Positions 25,967-35,571 of a stretch of DNA of 64,000 nucleotides are shown one piece after another. This DNA is from Hydrogenovibrio sp. SC-1. GTDB lineage: Bacteria > Pseudomonadota > Gammaproteobacteria > Thiomicrospirales > Thiomicrospiraceae. The number at the start of each line of letters is the position of its first letter. Positions within the stretch are counted from its first letter, which is position 1. Position numbers and translations under genes: made by a program. A model generated the notes under the pieces. The model was not told the origin of the DNA, searched no databases, and was given only the letters and a program-made list of their open reading frames with translations. The stretch lies in NCBI RefSeq assembly GCF_002848135.1, contig NZ_PKGB01000009.1:41996-105995 (forward strand), written 5' to 3'.

Positions 25967-27454
25967 ATGAGTAAAGAAGTTTTAGCAGTTGTTGAAATCA
26001 TGTCAAATGAAAAAGGCGTGGATAAAGAAATTATCTTTGAAGCGATTGAAGCAGCTTTGGCGACCGCAACCCGTAAAAATCACAATGATGAAATTGATGT
26101 GCGTGTTTCCATTGACAGAACAACTGGTGACTATGAAACCTTTAGACGTTGGGAAGTGATTGAAGATGATCTAGAAATCGAAGGTAATGTTGGCTGGTAT
26201 ATTCGTCAAATGGATGCCGTTGATGAAGATCCGCACGCAGTTCCTGGTGATTTTATTGAAGAGCAAATTGAGTCTATTGAATTTGGTCGTATCGGTGCAC
26301 AAACGGCAAAACAAGTTATTATTCAGAAAGTGCGTGAAGCGGAACGCAAGAAAGTCGTTGAAGAGTATTCTAAGCGCATTGGCGAAATTATCACCGGTCA
26401 AGTCAAGCGCGTTGATCGTGGCGATGTCATTTTAGATTTAGGTGATAATGTTGATGCGGTGATTCCACGTTCAGAATTAATCAACCGTGAAAACTTTAGA
26501 ATGGGTGATCGGGTTAGAGGGTATGTTCAGGAAGTCTCTTTCCGTCCTCGTGGTGCTCAAATCATTATGTCCCGTGCTTGTAAAGAAATGCTGATTGAGC
26601 TGTTTAAAATTGAAGTACCTGAAATCGGCGATGATTTGATTGACATTATGAGCGCGGCCAGAGATGTGGGCTTGCGTGCGAAAGTGGCGGTGAGAGCCAA
26701 TGATCCACGCCTTGATCCGATTGGTGCTTGTGTGGGCATGAGAGGTGGACGTGTTCAGGCAGTGACCAATGAATTGAATGGCGAGCGCATTGATATCGTG
26801 TTGTGGGATCCAAATGATGCCCAGTTTGTTATTAATGCCATGGCACCTGCTGAAGTGACTTCAATTATGGTAGATGAAGATAAACATACCATGGATTTAG
26901 CAGTCGATGACGAGCAGCTATCTCAAGCCATTGGTAAAAATGGCCAAAACATCCGTTTGGCTTCTGAACTAACTGGATGGATATTGAATGTTATGTCAGA
27001 AACCGATATGGCAGCTAAACACGAAACAGAGTCAAAAACACAAATAGATCTATTTGTGAACGGGCTGGATGTTGATGAAGAACTGGCTGAAGTACTCGTG
27101 GCCGAAGGCTTTACGACTTTGGAAGAAGTCGCTTATGTCCCTTCTGCTGAAATGCTAGAAATTGAAGGGTTTGATGAAGAGATTGTTTCGGTATTGAAAG
27201 AGCGTGCGAAGGATGCCCTTTTAACACAAGCCATTGCCAATGAAGAAAAAACCGCCATGGCCGAACCCGCACAAGATTTATTAGATTTAGATGGAATGAA
27301 TGAAGAGATGGCGAAAAAGCTGGCCTCCAATGGGATTGTGACCCAAGAGGATCTTGCCGATTTGGCCACAGATGAGTTATTAGAAATAGTCGAACTGGAT
27401 GCGGAATCAGCCAGTGAGTTGATTTTGAAAGCCCGCGCACCATGGTTTGAATAA
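25967..27454 (+). CDS. nusA: Transcription termination/antitermination factor NusA
   Basis: 495 residues from the ATG at 25967 ([18 protein letters not shown]), preceded by TTGAGGAAAG; an earlier in-frame start inside rimP is rejected. The layout is an N-terminal RNA-polymerase-binding domain, S1 domain (about 135-200, [21 protein letters not shown]), two KH domains and two C-terminal acidic helix-hairpin-helix repeats (about 365-495), as in E. coli. It modulates pausing and Rho or intrinsic termination, and is commonly autoregulated through the leader of its own operon, which here contains terminator hairpins. Confidence 0.97.
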   Translation: MSKEVLAVVEIMSNEKGVDKEIIFEAIEAALATATRKNHNDEIDVRVSIDRTTGDYETFRRWEVIEDDLEIEGNVGWYIRQMDAVDEDPHAVPGDFIEEQIESIEFGRIGAQTAKQVIIQKVREAERKKVVEEYSKRIGEIITGQVKRVDRGDVILDLGDNVDAVIPRSELINRENFRMGDRVRGYVQEVSFRPRGAQIIMSRACKEMLIELFKIEVPEIGDDLIDIMSAARDVGLRAKVAVRANDPRLDPIGACVGMRGGRVQAVTNELNGERIDIVLWDPNDAQFVINAMAPAEVTSIMVDEDKHTMDLAVDDEQLSQAIGKNGQNIRLASELTGWILNVMSETDMAAKHETESKTQIDLFVNGLDVDEELAEVLVAEGFTTLEEVAYVPSAEMLEIEGFDEEIVSVLKERAKDALLTQAIANEEKTAMAEPAQDLLDLDGMNEEMAKKLASNGIVTQEDLADLATDELLEIVELDAESASELILKARAPWFE

Positions 27455-27473
27455 TTTAGGAGGGCACGAGAAT

Positions 27474-29966
27474 ATGTCTCAAGTATCAATAAAACAGTTT
27501 GCTGAAACGCTGACAATGTCTGTGGAGAAGCTTCTTACGCAATTAAATGAAGCAGGCGTAAAAGGTAAGAAAGAATCCGACACTTTGTCAGAAGATGAGA
27601 AATTAACCCTACTAAATTACTTAAAAGGGTTGCACGGTGATAAGTCTAATGCGCCTAACAAAGTAACTCTAAAGCGGAAGCAGGTTCAAAAATTAAATCT
27701 GTCCTCTGGTTCTGGTAAGCGTACCGTTAATGTTGAAGTCCGCAAGAAAAGAACCTATGTGAAAAAACCAGAGACGGTTGAAGAGCCTGAAGTTGAAGTG
27801 CCAGTGGTTGAGTCGACTCCGGTGGAGACTCCAACAGAAACGCCAGCTTCAGTGGAAACAACGGCACCTTCTGAAACGGTTGAAAAAGCAGAAGCCGAAA
27901 CTACTTCTGAGACGAAAGCCAAACCAGAAGAGAACACTAATGTCGAACCACCAGTGGTTGATATAGCGGCTGTTGAACCCGTGGTAGAAGTCGAAAAACG
28001 ACACCATAAGCATGACAAGAAAAAGCAGGCTGTACCAGTTAAAGATGAGCCTAAAGCAAAAGGCAAACCTAAACCAAAAGAAAAGCAGTCTAAGAAAACC
28101 TTGGCTATGACGGGTGAGCAAACCTTTGGTCGTCGTCGTCATAATAAAGGTCATAAGAAGAATCATCATAATGCGGATAATGAACATGGTTTCCAAAAGC
28201 CAGTTGAAAAGCAGGTTCGCGAAGTGGCATTGGGTGAAACCATTAAAGTCTCTGACTTAGCCGATAAAATGGCAGTTAAAGCCACAGAGGTCATTAAAAC
28301 CATGATGTCCTTTGGCACGATGGTAACCATTAACCAAGTGCTGGATCAAGAAACAGCGCAATTGGTAGTTGAAGAAATGGGGCACAAGGTCGTCTTGGTG
28401 AATGAAAACCAAATTGAAGACGATGTTGTTAACCAGAACTATGATGGTGAAACCGTTCAACGCTCGCCAGTCGTTACCATTATGGGTCACGTTGACCATG
28501 GTAAAACGTCATTGTTGGATTATATTCGAAGCGCTAAAGTGGCGCATGGTGAGTCGGGTGGGATTACCCAGCATATTGGTGCTTATCATGTCGAAACGGA
28601 TCATGGAGGGGTTACCTTTATCGATACTCCGGGCCATGAAGCCTTTACCGCAATGCGTGCGCGTGGTGCGAAAGTGACCGATGTGGTTGTTATTGTGGTG
28701 GCTGCCGATGATGGCGTGATGCCTCAGACCAAAGAAGCGATTGCGCATGCAAAAGCGGCTGATTTAGGTATGGTTATCGCGATTAACAAGATGGATAAAG
28801 AAGGTGCCAACCCTGACAGAGTTATGCAAGAATTGGTGACTGAAGAAGTTGTGCCTGAAGAATGGGGTGGCGATGTTCAATTTGTTCGCGTTTCCGCCAA
28901 GACGGGTGAGGGAGTGGACGATTTATTGAATGCCATTTTGTTACAGTCTGAAATTCTTGAACTGGAAGCGCCTGTTGAAGGTCCAGCGAAAGGGGTTGTG
29001 GTTGAATCTCGTTTGGATAAAGGGCGAGGCCCTGTCGCTACCGTGTTGGTTCAGTCCGGTACTTTGCGTAAGGGTGATATTGCCTTATGTGGTATGGAAT
29101 ATGGTCGTGTACGTGCTTTAGTCAATGAATTGGGTGAAAATGTCCAGCAAGCAGGTCCTTCGATGCCAGTAGAAGTACTGGGGATGTCGGGTGTACCCGT
29201 TGCTGGTGATGATATGATTACCGTTGAATCTGAGCGTAAGGCACGTGAAGTAGCGATGTTCCGCCAGAGCAAGCATAAAGAGAAGAAGATTGCGCGTCAG
29301 CAGAAGTCGAAATTGGATAATATGTTCAATAAGATGGAAGAAGGCGATATTCAGACCGTTAATATCATTCTGAAAGCGGATGTACAAGGGTCGATTGAAG
29401 CGATTGTTGATGCGTTAGTTAAACTGTCGAATGATGAGGTGAAAGTTGCGGTGATTTCATCAGGCGTTGGTGGAATTACTGAAACGGATGCTAACTTAGC
29501 CCTGGCTTCAGATGCGTTATTGTTCGGGTTCAATGTCCGTGCGGATGTTAAAGCCAAGCGTTTGATTGATTCGGAAGGTATTTTCCTTAAATACTATAGC
29601 GTTATTTATGAAATCGTTGATGAAGTGAAACGCGCGATTGAAGGGAAGCTGTCACCTGACTTTAAAGAAGAAATTATTGGGATCGCAGATGTCCGTGATG
29701 TCTTTAAAGCACCTAAAATTGGCTTGATTGCCGGTTGTATGGTGACGGATGGTATTGTGAAACGAAACAATCCTATCCGGGTGTTGCGTGACAATATCGT
29801 GATTTATGAAGGCGCTTTAGAATCGTTACGTCGCTTTAAAGATGATGTGAATGAAGTTCGCCAAGCGATGGAGTGTGGGATCGGTGTTAAAGATTACAAC
29901 GATGTCAGAGTTGGCGATCAAATTGAGGTCTTTGAGCGAGTTGAAGTGAAACGGACTTTAGATTGA
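27474..29966 (+). CDS. infB: Translation initiation factor IF-2
   Basis: 830 residues from the ATG at 27474, which has an AGGAGGGC ribosome site. The N-terminal IF2 module ([20 protein letters not shown]) is followed by a long charged linker rich in Glu, Pro, Thr, Lys and His (about 85-245). The G domain has G1 [10 protein letters not shown]3 DTPGHEAF and G4 NKMDK, and the C-terminal domains carry initiator tRNA. The low-complexity linker explains the open frames seen in other frames here. It joins the initiator tRNA to the 30S subunit and drives subunit joining. Confidence 0.98.
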   Translation: MSQVSIKQFAETLTMSVEKLLTQLNEAGVKGKKESDTLSEDEKLTLLNYLKGLHGDKSNAPNKVTLKRKQVQKLNLSSGSGKRTVNVEVRKKRTYVKKPETVEEPEVEVPVVESTPVETPTETPASVETTAPSETVEKAEAETTSETKAKPEENTNVEPPVVDIAAVEPVVEVEKRHHKHDKKKQAVPVKDEPKAKGKPKPKEKQSKKTLAMTGEQTFGRRRHNKGHKKNHHNADNEHGFQKPVEKQVREVALGETIKVSDLADKMAVKATEVIKTMMSFGTMVTINQVLDQETAQLVVEEMGHKVVLVNENQIEDDVVNQNYDGETVQRSPVVTIMGHVDHGKTSLLDYIRSAKVAHGESGGITQHIGAYHVETDHGGVTFIDTPGHEAFTAMRARGAKVTDVVVIVVAADDGVMPQTKEAIAHAKAADLGMVIAINKMDKEGANPDRVMQELVTEEVVPEEWGGDVQFVRVSAKTGEGVDDLLNAILLQSEILELEAPVEGPAKGVVVESRLDKGRGPVATVLVQSGTLRKGDIALCGMEYGRVRALVNELGENVQQAGPSMPVEVLGMSGVPVAGDDMITVESERKAREVAMFRQSKHKEKKIARQQKSKLDNMFNKMEEGDIQTVNIILKADVQGSIEAIVDALVKLSNDEVKVAVISSGVGGITETDANLALASDALLFGFNVRADVKAKRLIDSEGIFLKYYSVIYEIVDEVKRAIEGKLSPDFKEEIIGIADVRDVFKAPKIGLIAGCMVTDGIVKRNNPIRVLRDNIVIYEGALESLRRFKDDVNEVRQAMECGIGVKDYNDVRVGDQIEVFERVEVKRTLD

Positions 29967-30023
29967 GTCGTTTCTTTCAATTTAATATCGCTTAACCCTT
30001 TCAATTAAGTTCGTTCTTTTTTC

Positions 30024-30053
30024 AATGCCCCTTATGATGGGGCATTGTTGTTT
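30024..30053 (+). terminator. Hairpin between infB and rbfA
   Basis: AATGCCCC (30024-30031) pairs with GGGGCATT (30039-30046) over a seven-base loop, followed by GTTGTTTT. The broken T-run and position inside the operon suggest partial termination or an mRNA processing/stability hairpin. Confidence 0.6.
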
Positions 30054-30076
30054 TAGCTAAGTGAGCAAACAAAATT

Positions 30077-30442
30077 ATGAGTGAAGAAATTAGTAGACCG
30101 AATCGAGTCGCGCTAGAGATACGTAAGACTTTGATGGAGATTTTACAGCGTGAAACCAAAGATCCACGTTTGGCAAGTGTGAATATTACCGAGTGCAAAG
30201 TCAGTAAAGATTTAAGTATCGCAACGGTCTATTTCACCTTAATCGGTGTGAATGAACAAGACCCTGCCGCGCAAGATGCCATTACAGCCTTGAAGAAAGC
30301 AAAAGGGTTTTTCCGTAGCGAGATCGGTAAGCGCATGAAATTACGTTTAACGCCTGAAATTCGATTTTTTTATGACACGGTCGCAGAAAATGCCAGTCAT
30401 ATTGAAGATTTGATTTTTAAAGCCCTTCACCAACCAAAATAA
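30077..30442 (+). CDS. rbfA: Ribosome-binding factor A
   Basis: 121 residues, standard length. Contains the KH-like fold with NRVALEIRKTLMEILQRETKDPRL and VYFTLIG motifs and RLTPEIRFFYD near the C-terminus. Cold-shock 30S maturation factor. It lies in the conserved infB-rbfA-truB order, and truB follows 16 bases later. Confidence 0.97.
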   Translation: MSEEISRPNRVALEIRKTLMEILQRETKDPRLASVNITECKVSKDLSIATVYFTLIGVNEQDPAAQDAITALKKAKGFFRSEIGKRMKLRLTPEIRFFYDTVAENASHIEDLIFKALHQPK

Positions 30443-30458
30443 GGGCTTGAGGTGATCC

Positions 30459-31352
30459 GTGGCTAAGAAACAATGGCAGTCCGTCAATGGTTTGGTGTTA
30501 TTAAACAAGCCAGAGGGCGTTACTTCTAACGGTGTTTTGCAACAGGTTCGTCGGCTGTACAATGCTAAAAAAGCGGGGCATACAGGTGCTTTAGATCCTT
30601 TTGCGACCGGGCTCCTGCCAATTTGTTTTGGCGAGGCGACAAAAGTATCTGGGTTATTATTGGATTCAGATAAACGGTACTTAGCCACTCTGCAGTTGGG
30701 GTCGGCCACGGATTCAGGGGATAAGGATGGTGCTGTCATTGCTCAAGCAGTTGTCCCTGAATTATCAGAGGTCGATATTGAGTCGGTCTTGCAGCGCTTT
30801 ATGGGGGATCAAACTCAAATCCCGCCGATGTATTCAGCACTCAAGCATCAAGGCAAGCCGCTCTATGAATACGCCCGTGCTGGCATTGAAATTGAGCGTC
30901 CAGCTCGACCTATCCGTATTGATTTGTTAACGTTAAAATCCTATTCCAAAAACGTACTCCAGTTTGATGTATTGTGTTCCAAAGGCACTTATGTGCGCAC
31001 TTTGGCAGAAGACATTGCCAAGGCACTGGGTACTTTGGGTCATTTGACGGCATTACATCGTATACAAACCGGTAGTTTAAATGCCGATCAAATGGTGACC
31101 CTTGAGCAGATTGAAGCTGATTTGGCTGGGTGCTTACTACCTTTTGACTTACCATTAAAACACCTTCAAGCACTGTGTTTATCTGAGCAGGATACGGATA
31201 CTATTCAACATGGTGGCAAATTGGCGATCGACCGACCTGAAACTGATTGGGTTCGATTGTATGATCCCAATAATCGATTTATAGGCATAGGGGAATGGCA
31301 ATTGGAAAAGCAGCTGTTAAAACCCAAAAGACTGTTTAATTTGGACAGTTAA
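30459..31352 (+). CDS. truB: tRNA pseudouridine(55) synthase TruB
   Basis: 297 residues from a GTG at 30459 (TTGAGGTGATCC upstream). The catalytic Asp46 lies in GHTGALDPFATGLLP, with later KRYLATLQLG, QIPPMYSALKHQGKPLYEYAR and CSKGTYVRTLAEDI motifs. It makes pseudouridine 55 in the T-loop of tRNAs. The start of the next gene (31355) is two bases beyond the stop, so the methyltransferase is in the operon. Confidence 0.97.
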   Translation: MAKKQWQSVNGLVLLNKPEGVTSNGVLQQVRRLYNAKKAGHTGALDPFATGLLPICFGEATKVSGLLLDSDKRYLATLQLGSATDSGDKDGAVIAQAVVPELSEVDIESVLQRFMGDQTQIPPMYSALKHQGKPLYEYARAGIEIERPARPIRIDLLTLKSYSKNVLQFDVLCSKGTYVRTLAEDIAKALGTLGHLTALHRIQTGSLNADQMVTLEQIEADLAGCLLPFDLPLKHLQALCLSEQDTDTIQHGGKLAIDRPETDWVRLYDPNNRFIGIGEWQLEKQLLKPKRLFNLDS

Positions 31353-31354
31353 GC

Positions 31355-32224
31355 ATGATTGACGCCCATCTGCCTTTAATTGATTTGCGTGCTGAGGATG
31401 CTTATCAATCTGGGCATTATCTTGAGGCAACCCACTTGCCGTGGCCAGATTTACAAACTCGTCTCAATGAACTACCCGAGCGCCCAGCAAGCTTGCAATT
31501 GCTGGGCGATGATCTGACACTCGCTACTGCCAGCGCCTTTTTAATCGATAAGGGCTATTCCATTTCGAATCAGATGACTCTTTATGCGTTTGAACAATAC
31601 TGCCAAAAACACCCAGGCCTGGTCGTTTTAGGTTCAGATTCTCGTGCATTATGGCAACCCACACCGCTATTATTAGAGTTTATTAAGCACCTTGAAAATA
31701 ACGATTTACCCTCAATGGTTTTATCAAATCGTCGCTTGGCATTGGATATCGGGTGTGGCGGTGGTCGTGATAGTGTTTATTTGGCGTTGCGTGGTTGGCA
31801 GGTGATTGCTATCGATCGAGAGCAACGGGTATTGCAGCGCGCTGAACAACTCGCGCAGTCAACGGGTCAAACAGTGCCGATTGATTGGCGGGCTTGCGCT
31901 GTTGAAGCGGATGGATGTTTGCCTGAGCAGCAATTGGACTTGATTGTGATGATGCGTTTTCTCAATCGATCTGTCGTTGCCCAAATGGCACAAATGCTCA
32001 AGCCAGGAGGGTATGTGGTGATACAAACGTTTGTTGAAGGTGTGGAGCAGATGGGATCGCCTAAAAACCCAAATTATATTTTAAAAAAAGGGGAACTGGC
32101 AAAAACCTTTGGTGCTTTTGACGTAATTGTTGATAGAATAGATGCCTTAAAAGATGGACGCCCTGTTGCGTCTTTTATCGCACAAAAACGGGAGACTGAT
32201 GATGTTAGAAATGAGCGCGGATGA
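31355..32224 (+). CDS. Rhodanese-like domain fused to class I SAM-dependent methyltransferase
   Basis: 289 residues. The first half (about 1-85) resembles a rhodanese domain (LIDLRAEDAYQSGHYLEATHLPW), but the active-site loop where Cys is expected reads QLLGDDLTLA, so sulfurtransferase activity is unlikely. The second half has SAM motif I ALDIGCGGGRDSVYLALRG near 129-147, motif II VIAIDRE and a later QMLKPGGYVVIQTF, like TehB/thiopurine methyltransferase-type enzymes. Substrate unknown. It follows truB by two bases and overlaps the next gene by 23 bases. A CCAGGCCTGG copy at 31613-31622 encodes Pro-Gly-Leu in the inter-domain region. Confidence 0.8.
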   Translation: MIDAHLPLIDLRAEDAYQSGHYLEATHLPWPDLQTRLNELPERPASLQLLGDDLTLATASAFLIDKGYSISNQMTLYAFEQYCQKHPGLVVLGSDSRALWQPTPLLLEFIKHLENNDLPSMVLSNRRLALDIGCGGGRDSVYLALRGWQVIAIDREQRVLQRAEQLAQSTGQTVPIDWRACAVEADGCLPEQQLDLIVMMRFLNRSVVAQMAQMLKPGGYVVIQTFVEGVEQMGSPKNPNYILKKGELAKTFGAFDVIVDRIDALKDGRPVASFIAQKRETDDVRNERG

Positions 32225-32693
32225 ATTGTTTGAATATTTTCAAGCTAATGCAATTTGTGAATCCTTACACAGAGCTGATGTGGAAGTGTTGCATCTTTTT
32301 CTAAAAGAGTTGCGTTTAAAGAAAGGAGACGTGATTTCTGAGCTAGGTGATATTGGTGATTCGTTGTTTTTTATTTTAAAAGGTAAAGTCACCTTAACGG
32401 TTAATGACGGTAAAAATGATTTGGAAGTTGGTTGTCAGGGACCCGGTAACTTAATTGGGGAAATGTCCTTTTTTGATCGTAAGCCACGGATGTTAAAAAT
32501 GTCGGCGAAATCAAAAGAAGTGTGCTTGTTAGAATTGAATCGTGCCATGTATGACCGTTTAAAAGTGGAACATCCCTATATTGCGGTGAACCTAGTTGAG
32601 AATGCGGTGGTAAGCCTGGATCACTTGATTCGTTCAATGAGCCACAATGTGTCGCATTTAAAGCATTATATGACGGGGTTTGGTCGCCATTAA
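32202..32693 (+). CDS. Cyclic-nucleotide-binding-domain protein without DNA-binding domain
   Basis: About 163 residues from the ATG at 32202, with GGGAGA seven bases upstream. One cNMP-binding/CRP-like beta-roll: LKELRLKKGDVISELGDIGDSLFFILKGKVTLTV, then GPGNLIGEMSFFDRKPR, then a helix. The phosphate-binding cassette motif GE-S is present (IGEMSFF), but the Arg of true cAMP binders is replaced in part, so the ligand is uncertain. There is no helix-turn-helix. It ends with a helical tail (SLDHLIRSMSHNVSHLKHYM). Its start overlaps the methyltransferase gene, suggesting the two work together. Confidence 0.78.
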   Translation: MLEMSADELFEYFQANAICESLHRADVEVLHLFLKELRLKKGDVISELGDIGDSLFFILKGKVTLTVNDGKNDLEVGCQGPGNLIGEMSFFDRKPRMLKMSAKSKEVCLLELNRAMYDRLKVEHPYIAVNLVENAVVSLDHLIRSMSHNVSHLKHYMTGFGRH

Positions 32694-32709
32694 AAGCGGT
32701 TAAAATCAA

Positions 32710-32737
32710 TAGACATTGATAGCAAATTGTGTATAAT
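32710..32737 (+). promoter_or_regulatory. Promoter of rpsO
   Basis: TAGACA (32710-32715, five of six consensus bases), a 16-base spacer and TATAAT (32732-32737). The rpsO ATG is at 32805. Confidence 0.7.
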
Positions 32738-32804
32738 TCACAGCTTGATTCTGCCATCGGTTGCGGAATGAATTTTTAAACCGATTTAAATAAGGAATAT
32801 TTAA

Positions 32805-33071
32805 ATGTTAACATCAGAGCAAAGAGCTGCTATTGTTGCGGATTACGCAACATCAGAAGGGGACACCGGTTCTCCAGAAGTACAGGTTGCATTATTAACG
32901 CACCGCATCACTTATCTAACAGAACACTTCAAAACCCATATTCATGATAACCACTCTCGTACTGGTTTATTGAGATTGGTTAGTCGTCGTCGTAAATTAT
33001 TAGATTATTTACACAAAAAGAATGCACAAAGATATTTTGACTTGATTAAAAAGCTTGGTTTGCGTAAGTAA
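32805..33071 (+). CDS. rpsO: 30S ribosomal protein S15
   Basis: 88 residues, nearly the standard 89. Contains [43 protein letters not shown] and the KLGLR end. Binds 16S rRNA helices 20-22. Followed by a terminator and then pnp, the classic rpsO-pnp pair. Confidence 0.98.
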   Translation: MLTSEQRAAIVADYATSEGDTGSPEVQVALLTHRITYLTEHFKTHIHDNHSRTGLLRLVSRRRKLLDYLHKKNAQRYFDLIKKLGLRK

Positions 33072-33101
33072 AGTTAAGTTGACAGTCACAGAGATACCTT
33101 T

Positions 33102-33134
33102 AAAAAACCTTAGCCTTGGCTGAGGTTTTTTTTT
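33102..33134 (+). terminator. Intrinsic terminator after rpsO
   Basis: AACCTTAGCC and GGCTGAGGTT pair with one G-U, flanked by an A-run on the left and nine T residues on the right (33126-33134). Confidence 0.88.
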
Positions 33135-33228
33135 ATCAAGACAAACGTGCTTTGATGGTTGTGTGACCGCCATTTTGTTGTAAAATGACTGCGTTATTGA
33201 GTCACAACCAGCCAGAAACCTTTTAAAG

Positions 33229-33297
33229 CCTGAATCCTCAGCGGTTGTTTTCAACTTACGCAGATGTGTGAGTCTTAAAAGCCGCTGAGGATTCAGG
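33229..33297 (+). promoter_or_regulatory. Long stem-loop in the pnp leader (probable RNase III site)
   Basis: CCTGAATCCTCAGCGG (33229-33244) is exactly complementary to CCGCTGAGGATTCAGG (33282-33297), a 16-bp perfect stem with a 37-base loop, 62 bases before the pnp ATG. In E. coli the pnp leader forms a long duplex cut by RNase III, which lets PNPase repress its own mRNA. Position and size here fit that role. Confidence 0.75.
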
Positions 33298-33358
33298 TTT
33301 CAATGGCTAAGCCAATTCTGCTCATACCGATTGAGCTTCATGAAACAAGGATAATAGA

Positions 33359-35482
33359 ATGTCAAAAATTACCAAAACCTTCCAGTATGGTCAACATCAA
33401 GTTCGTATTGAAACTGGTGAAATTGCTCGTCAAGCCGACGGTGCTGTCATGATCGCAATGGGCGATACCCAGTTGTTGGTCACGGTGGTCGCTGCTAAAA
33501 GTGCTAAACCGGGTCAGGATTTTTTCCCATTGACCGTGCAATATCAAGAAAAAGCGTATGCAGCGGGTCGCATTCCGGGTGGATTCCTAAAGCGAGAAGG
33601 ACGTCCTTCAGAAAAAGAAACACTGACGTCTCGATTAATTGATCGTCCAATCCGTCCATTATTTCCAAAAGGCTTTATGAATGAAGTTCAAGTGATTGCG
33701 ACAGTCATTTCTTTGGATCCAGAAATCGGAACCGAAGTGCCTGCCATGTTGGGAACCTCAGCCGCGTTAGCCATTTCTGGAATCCCGTTTGAAGGACCAA
33801 TTGGTGCGGCTGTTGTTGGCTATATTGATGAAGAATATTGTTTAAACCCTTCTGTTGAATTGTTGGAAACGTCTGATTTGGAGTTAAGCGTCGCTGGTAC
33901 CGCCGATGCCGTGTTAATGGTTGAATCGGAAGCTTCTGAATTGTCTGAAGAAGTGATGTTAGGTGCCGTGATGTTCGGTCATGAACAAATGCAAACCGCC
34001 ATTCAAGCGATTAATGAGTTAAAAGCCGAAGCGGGCAAACCTGCTTGGGAATGGCAAGCGGTGCTCGAAGATGAAGCACTCAAAGATCAGGTTTTTTCGG
34101 CGATTCGTGCTGACATTGAAGCGGCTTATTCCATTGCCGATAAGATGGATCGCTATGCAGCGATTGATCAGGCAAAACAAAAAGCACTTGAAGAGCTAGA
34201 AGTTTCAGAAGCCAACCCAGAAGGGTATGACACTGCTGATATTGAAAAGATGGTTTCTAAGTTACAAAAAGAAATCGTACGCGGTCGTATTATTGCCGGA
34301 GAGCCAAGAATTGATGGTCGTGATACGCAAACTGTTCGTTCAATTGATTGCCAAGTAGGCATTTTGCCAAAAGTCCATGGTTCAGCCTTGTTTACGCGGG
34401 GTGAAACCCAAGCGTTAGTGGTGACCACACTGGGAACCGAAAAGGATGCCAAACTGGTTGATGATTTATTGGGGTCTTATAGTGATCGCTTTATGTTGCA
34501 TTACAACTTTCCTCCTTACTCTGTGGGTGAGTGTGGTCGTGTTGGTTCACCTGGTCGTCGTGAAATCGGTCATGGTATGTTGGCGCGTCGTGGGGTTGCA
34601 GCCTTATTGCCGACTGCCGATGAATTCCCTTATACCATTCGGGTTGTCTCGGAAATTACCGAATCCAATGGTTCTTCATCTATGGCAACGGTATGTGGTA
34701 CCTCTATGTCCTTAATGCATGCCGGCGTACCGATCGCTGCACCGATTGCAGGGATCGCGATGGGCTTGGTCAAAGAAGAATCAGGTTTCGCCGTTTTGTC
34801 TGATATTTTAGGGGATGAAGATCATCTAGGGGATATGGACTTTAAAGTGGCGGGAACAGATCAAGGTGTCACCGCCTTGCAAATGGATATTAAAATTACC
34901 GGTATTACCCGAGAAATCATGGAAATTGCGTTAGAGCAAGCAAAAGCCGGTCGTTTGCATATTTTGGGCGAAATGAAAAAAGCCATTGATGTTTCTAATA
35001 CTGATGTTGCTTCGACAGCACCGCGTTTCTTTAATGTCAAAGTGAAGCCAGAAAAAGTACGTGAAATTATTGGGAAAGGTGGCGCAACCATTCGTTCCAT
35101 TACCGAAGAAACGGGTGTGACTATTGAAATTGATGATGATGGTAATGTCAAAATTGCAGCAGTTGATGATGCATCGGCCAATGCCGCTAAAGCACGGATT
35201 GCCGAAATTACCGCTGAGCCAGAAATTGGTAAAACCTATGATGCGGTAGTGAAGAAGATCGTTGATTTTGGTGCTTTTGTTGCCTATATGCCAGGCCGTG
35301 AAGGCTTGGTACATGTTTCTCAAATTGCTGAAGAGCGTGTAGAAGATGTGAATCAGTATTTAAAAGAAGGTCAGGCGATTAAAGTGAAACTGACAGATAT
35401 TGATAAGCAAGGCCGCGTTAAGTTGTCGATGAAAGCTGTTGCCGCAGATGCTCAAGCATCTGCTAATACGTCAGACGACTAA
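33359..35482 (+). CDS. pnp: Polynucleotide phosphorylase
   Basis: 707 residues, normal length. Two RNase PH domains (first about 10-230, second about 315-550 with [15 protein letters not shown] and [14 protein letters not shown]), a KH domain ([16 protein letters not shown], about 560-573) and a C-terminal S1 domain ([26 protein letters not shown]). It is the 3'-to-5' phosphorolytic RNase of the degradosome. A long leader stem-loop upstream suggests autoregulation. Ends at a strong terminator. Confidence 0.98.
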   Translation: MSKITKTFQYGQHQVRIETGEIARQADGAVMIAMGDTQLLVTVVAAKSAKPGQDFFPLTVQYQEKAYAAGRIPGGFLKREGRPSEKETLTSRLIDRPIRPLFPKGFMNEVQVIATVISLDPEIGTEVPAMLGTSAALAISGIPFEGPIGAAVVGYIDEEYCLNPSVELLETSDLELSVAGTADAVLMVESEASELSEEVMLGAVMFGHEQMQTAIQAINELKAEAGKPAWEWQAVLEDEALKDQVFSAIRADIEAAYSIADKMDRYAAIDQAKQKALEELEVSEANPEGYDTADIEKMVSKLQKEIVRGRIIAGEPRIDGRDTQTVRSIDCQVGILPKVHGSALFTRGETQALVVTTLGTEKDAKLVDDLLGSYSDRFMLHYNFPPYSVGECGRVGSPGRREIGHGMLARRGVAALLPTADEFPYTIRVVSEITESNGSSSMATVCGTSMSLMHAGVPIAAPIAGIAMGLVKEESGFAVLSDILGDEDHLGDMDFKVAGTDQGVTALQMDIKITGITREIMEIALEQAKAGRLHILGEMKKAIDVSNTDVASTAPRFFNVKVKPEKVREIIGKGGATIRSITEETGVTIEIDDDGNVKIAAVDDASANAAKARIAEITAEPEIGKTYDAVVKKIVDFGAFVAYMPGREGLVHVSQIAEERVEDVNQYLKEGQAIKVKLTDIDKQGRVKLSMKAVAADAQASANTSDD

Positions 35483-35499
35483 GGCTACTTGGCTCCATA

Positions 35500-35536
35500 C
35501 CGTTAAAAAAGCCGTTTATACGGCTTTTTTTAACGG
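35500..35536 (+). terminator. Intrinsic terminator after pnp
   Basis: A-run plus GCCG (35505-35514) pairs with CGGC plus T-run (35521-35531) across a six-base loop; the outer CCGTTA/TAACGG extends the stem. Confidence 0.9.
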
Positions 35537-35571
35537 TTTTAATTCTAAAAACTGTTTATTAGAGACCCTAT

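Noticed and set aside
27111..28196. Long open frames on the minus strand inside nusA and infB
   Set aside because: They lie opposite strongly conserved genes, are explained by codon bias and the Glu/Pro/Lys-rich IF2 linker, and lack recognisable domains.
34168..35323. Antisense open frames in pnp
   Set aside because: Entirely within the conserved pnp frame and without ribosome sites or family motifs.
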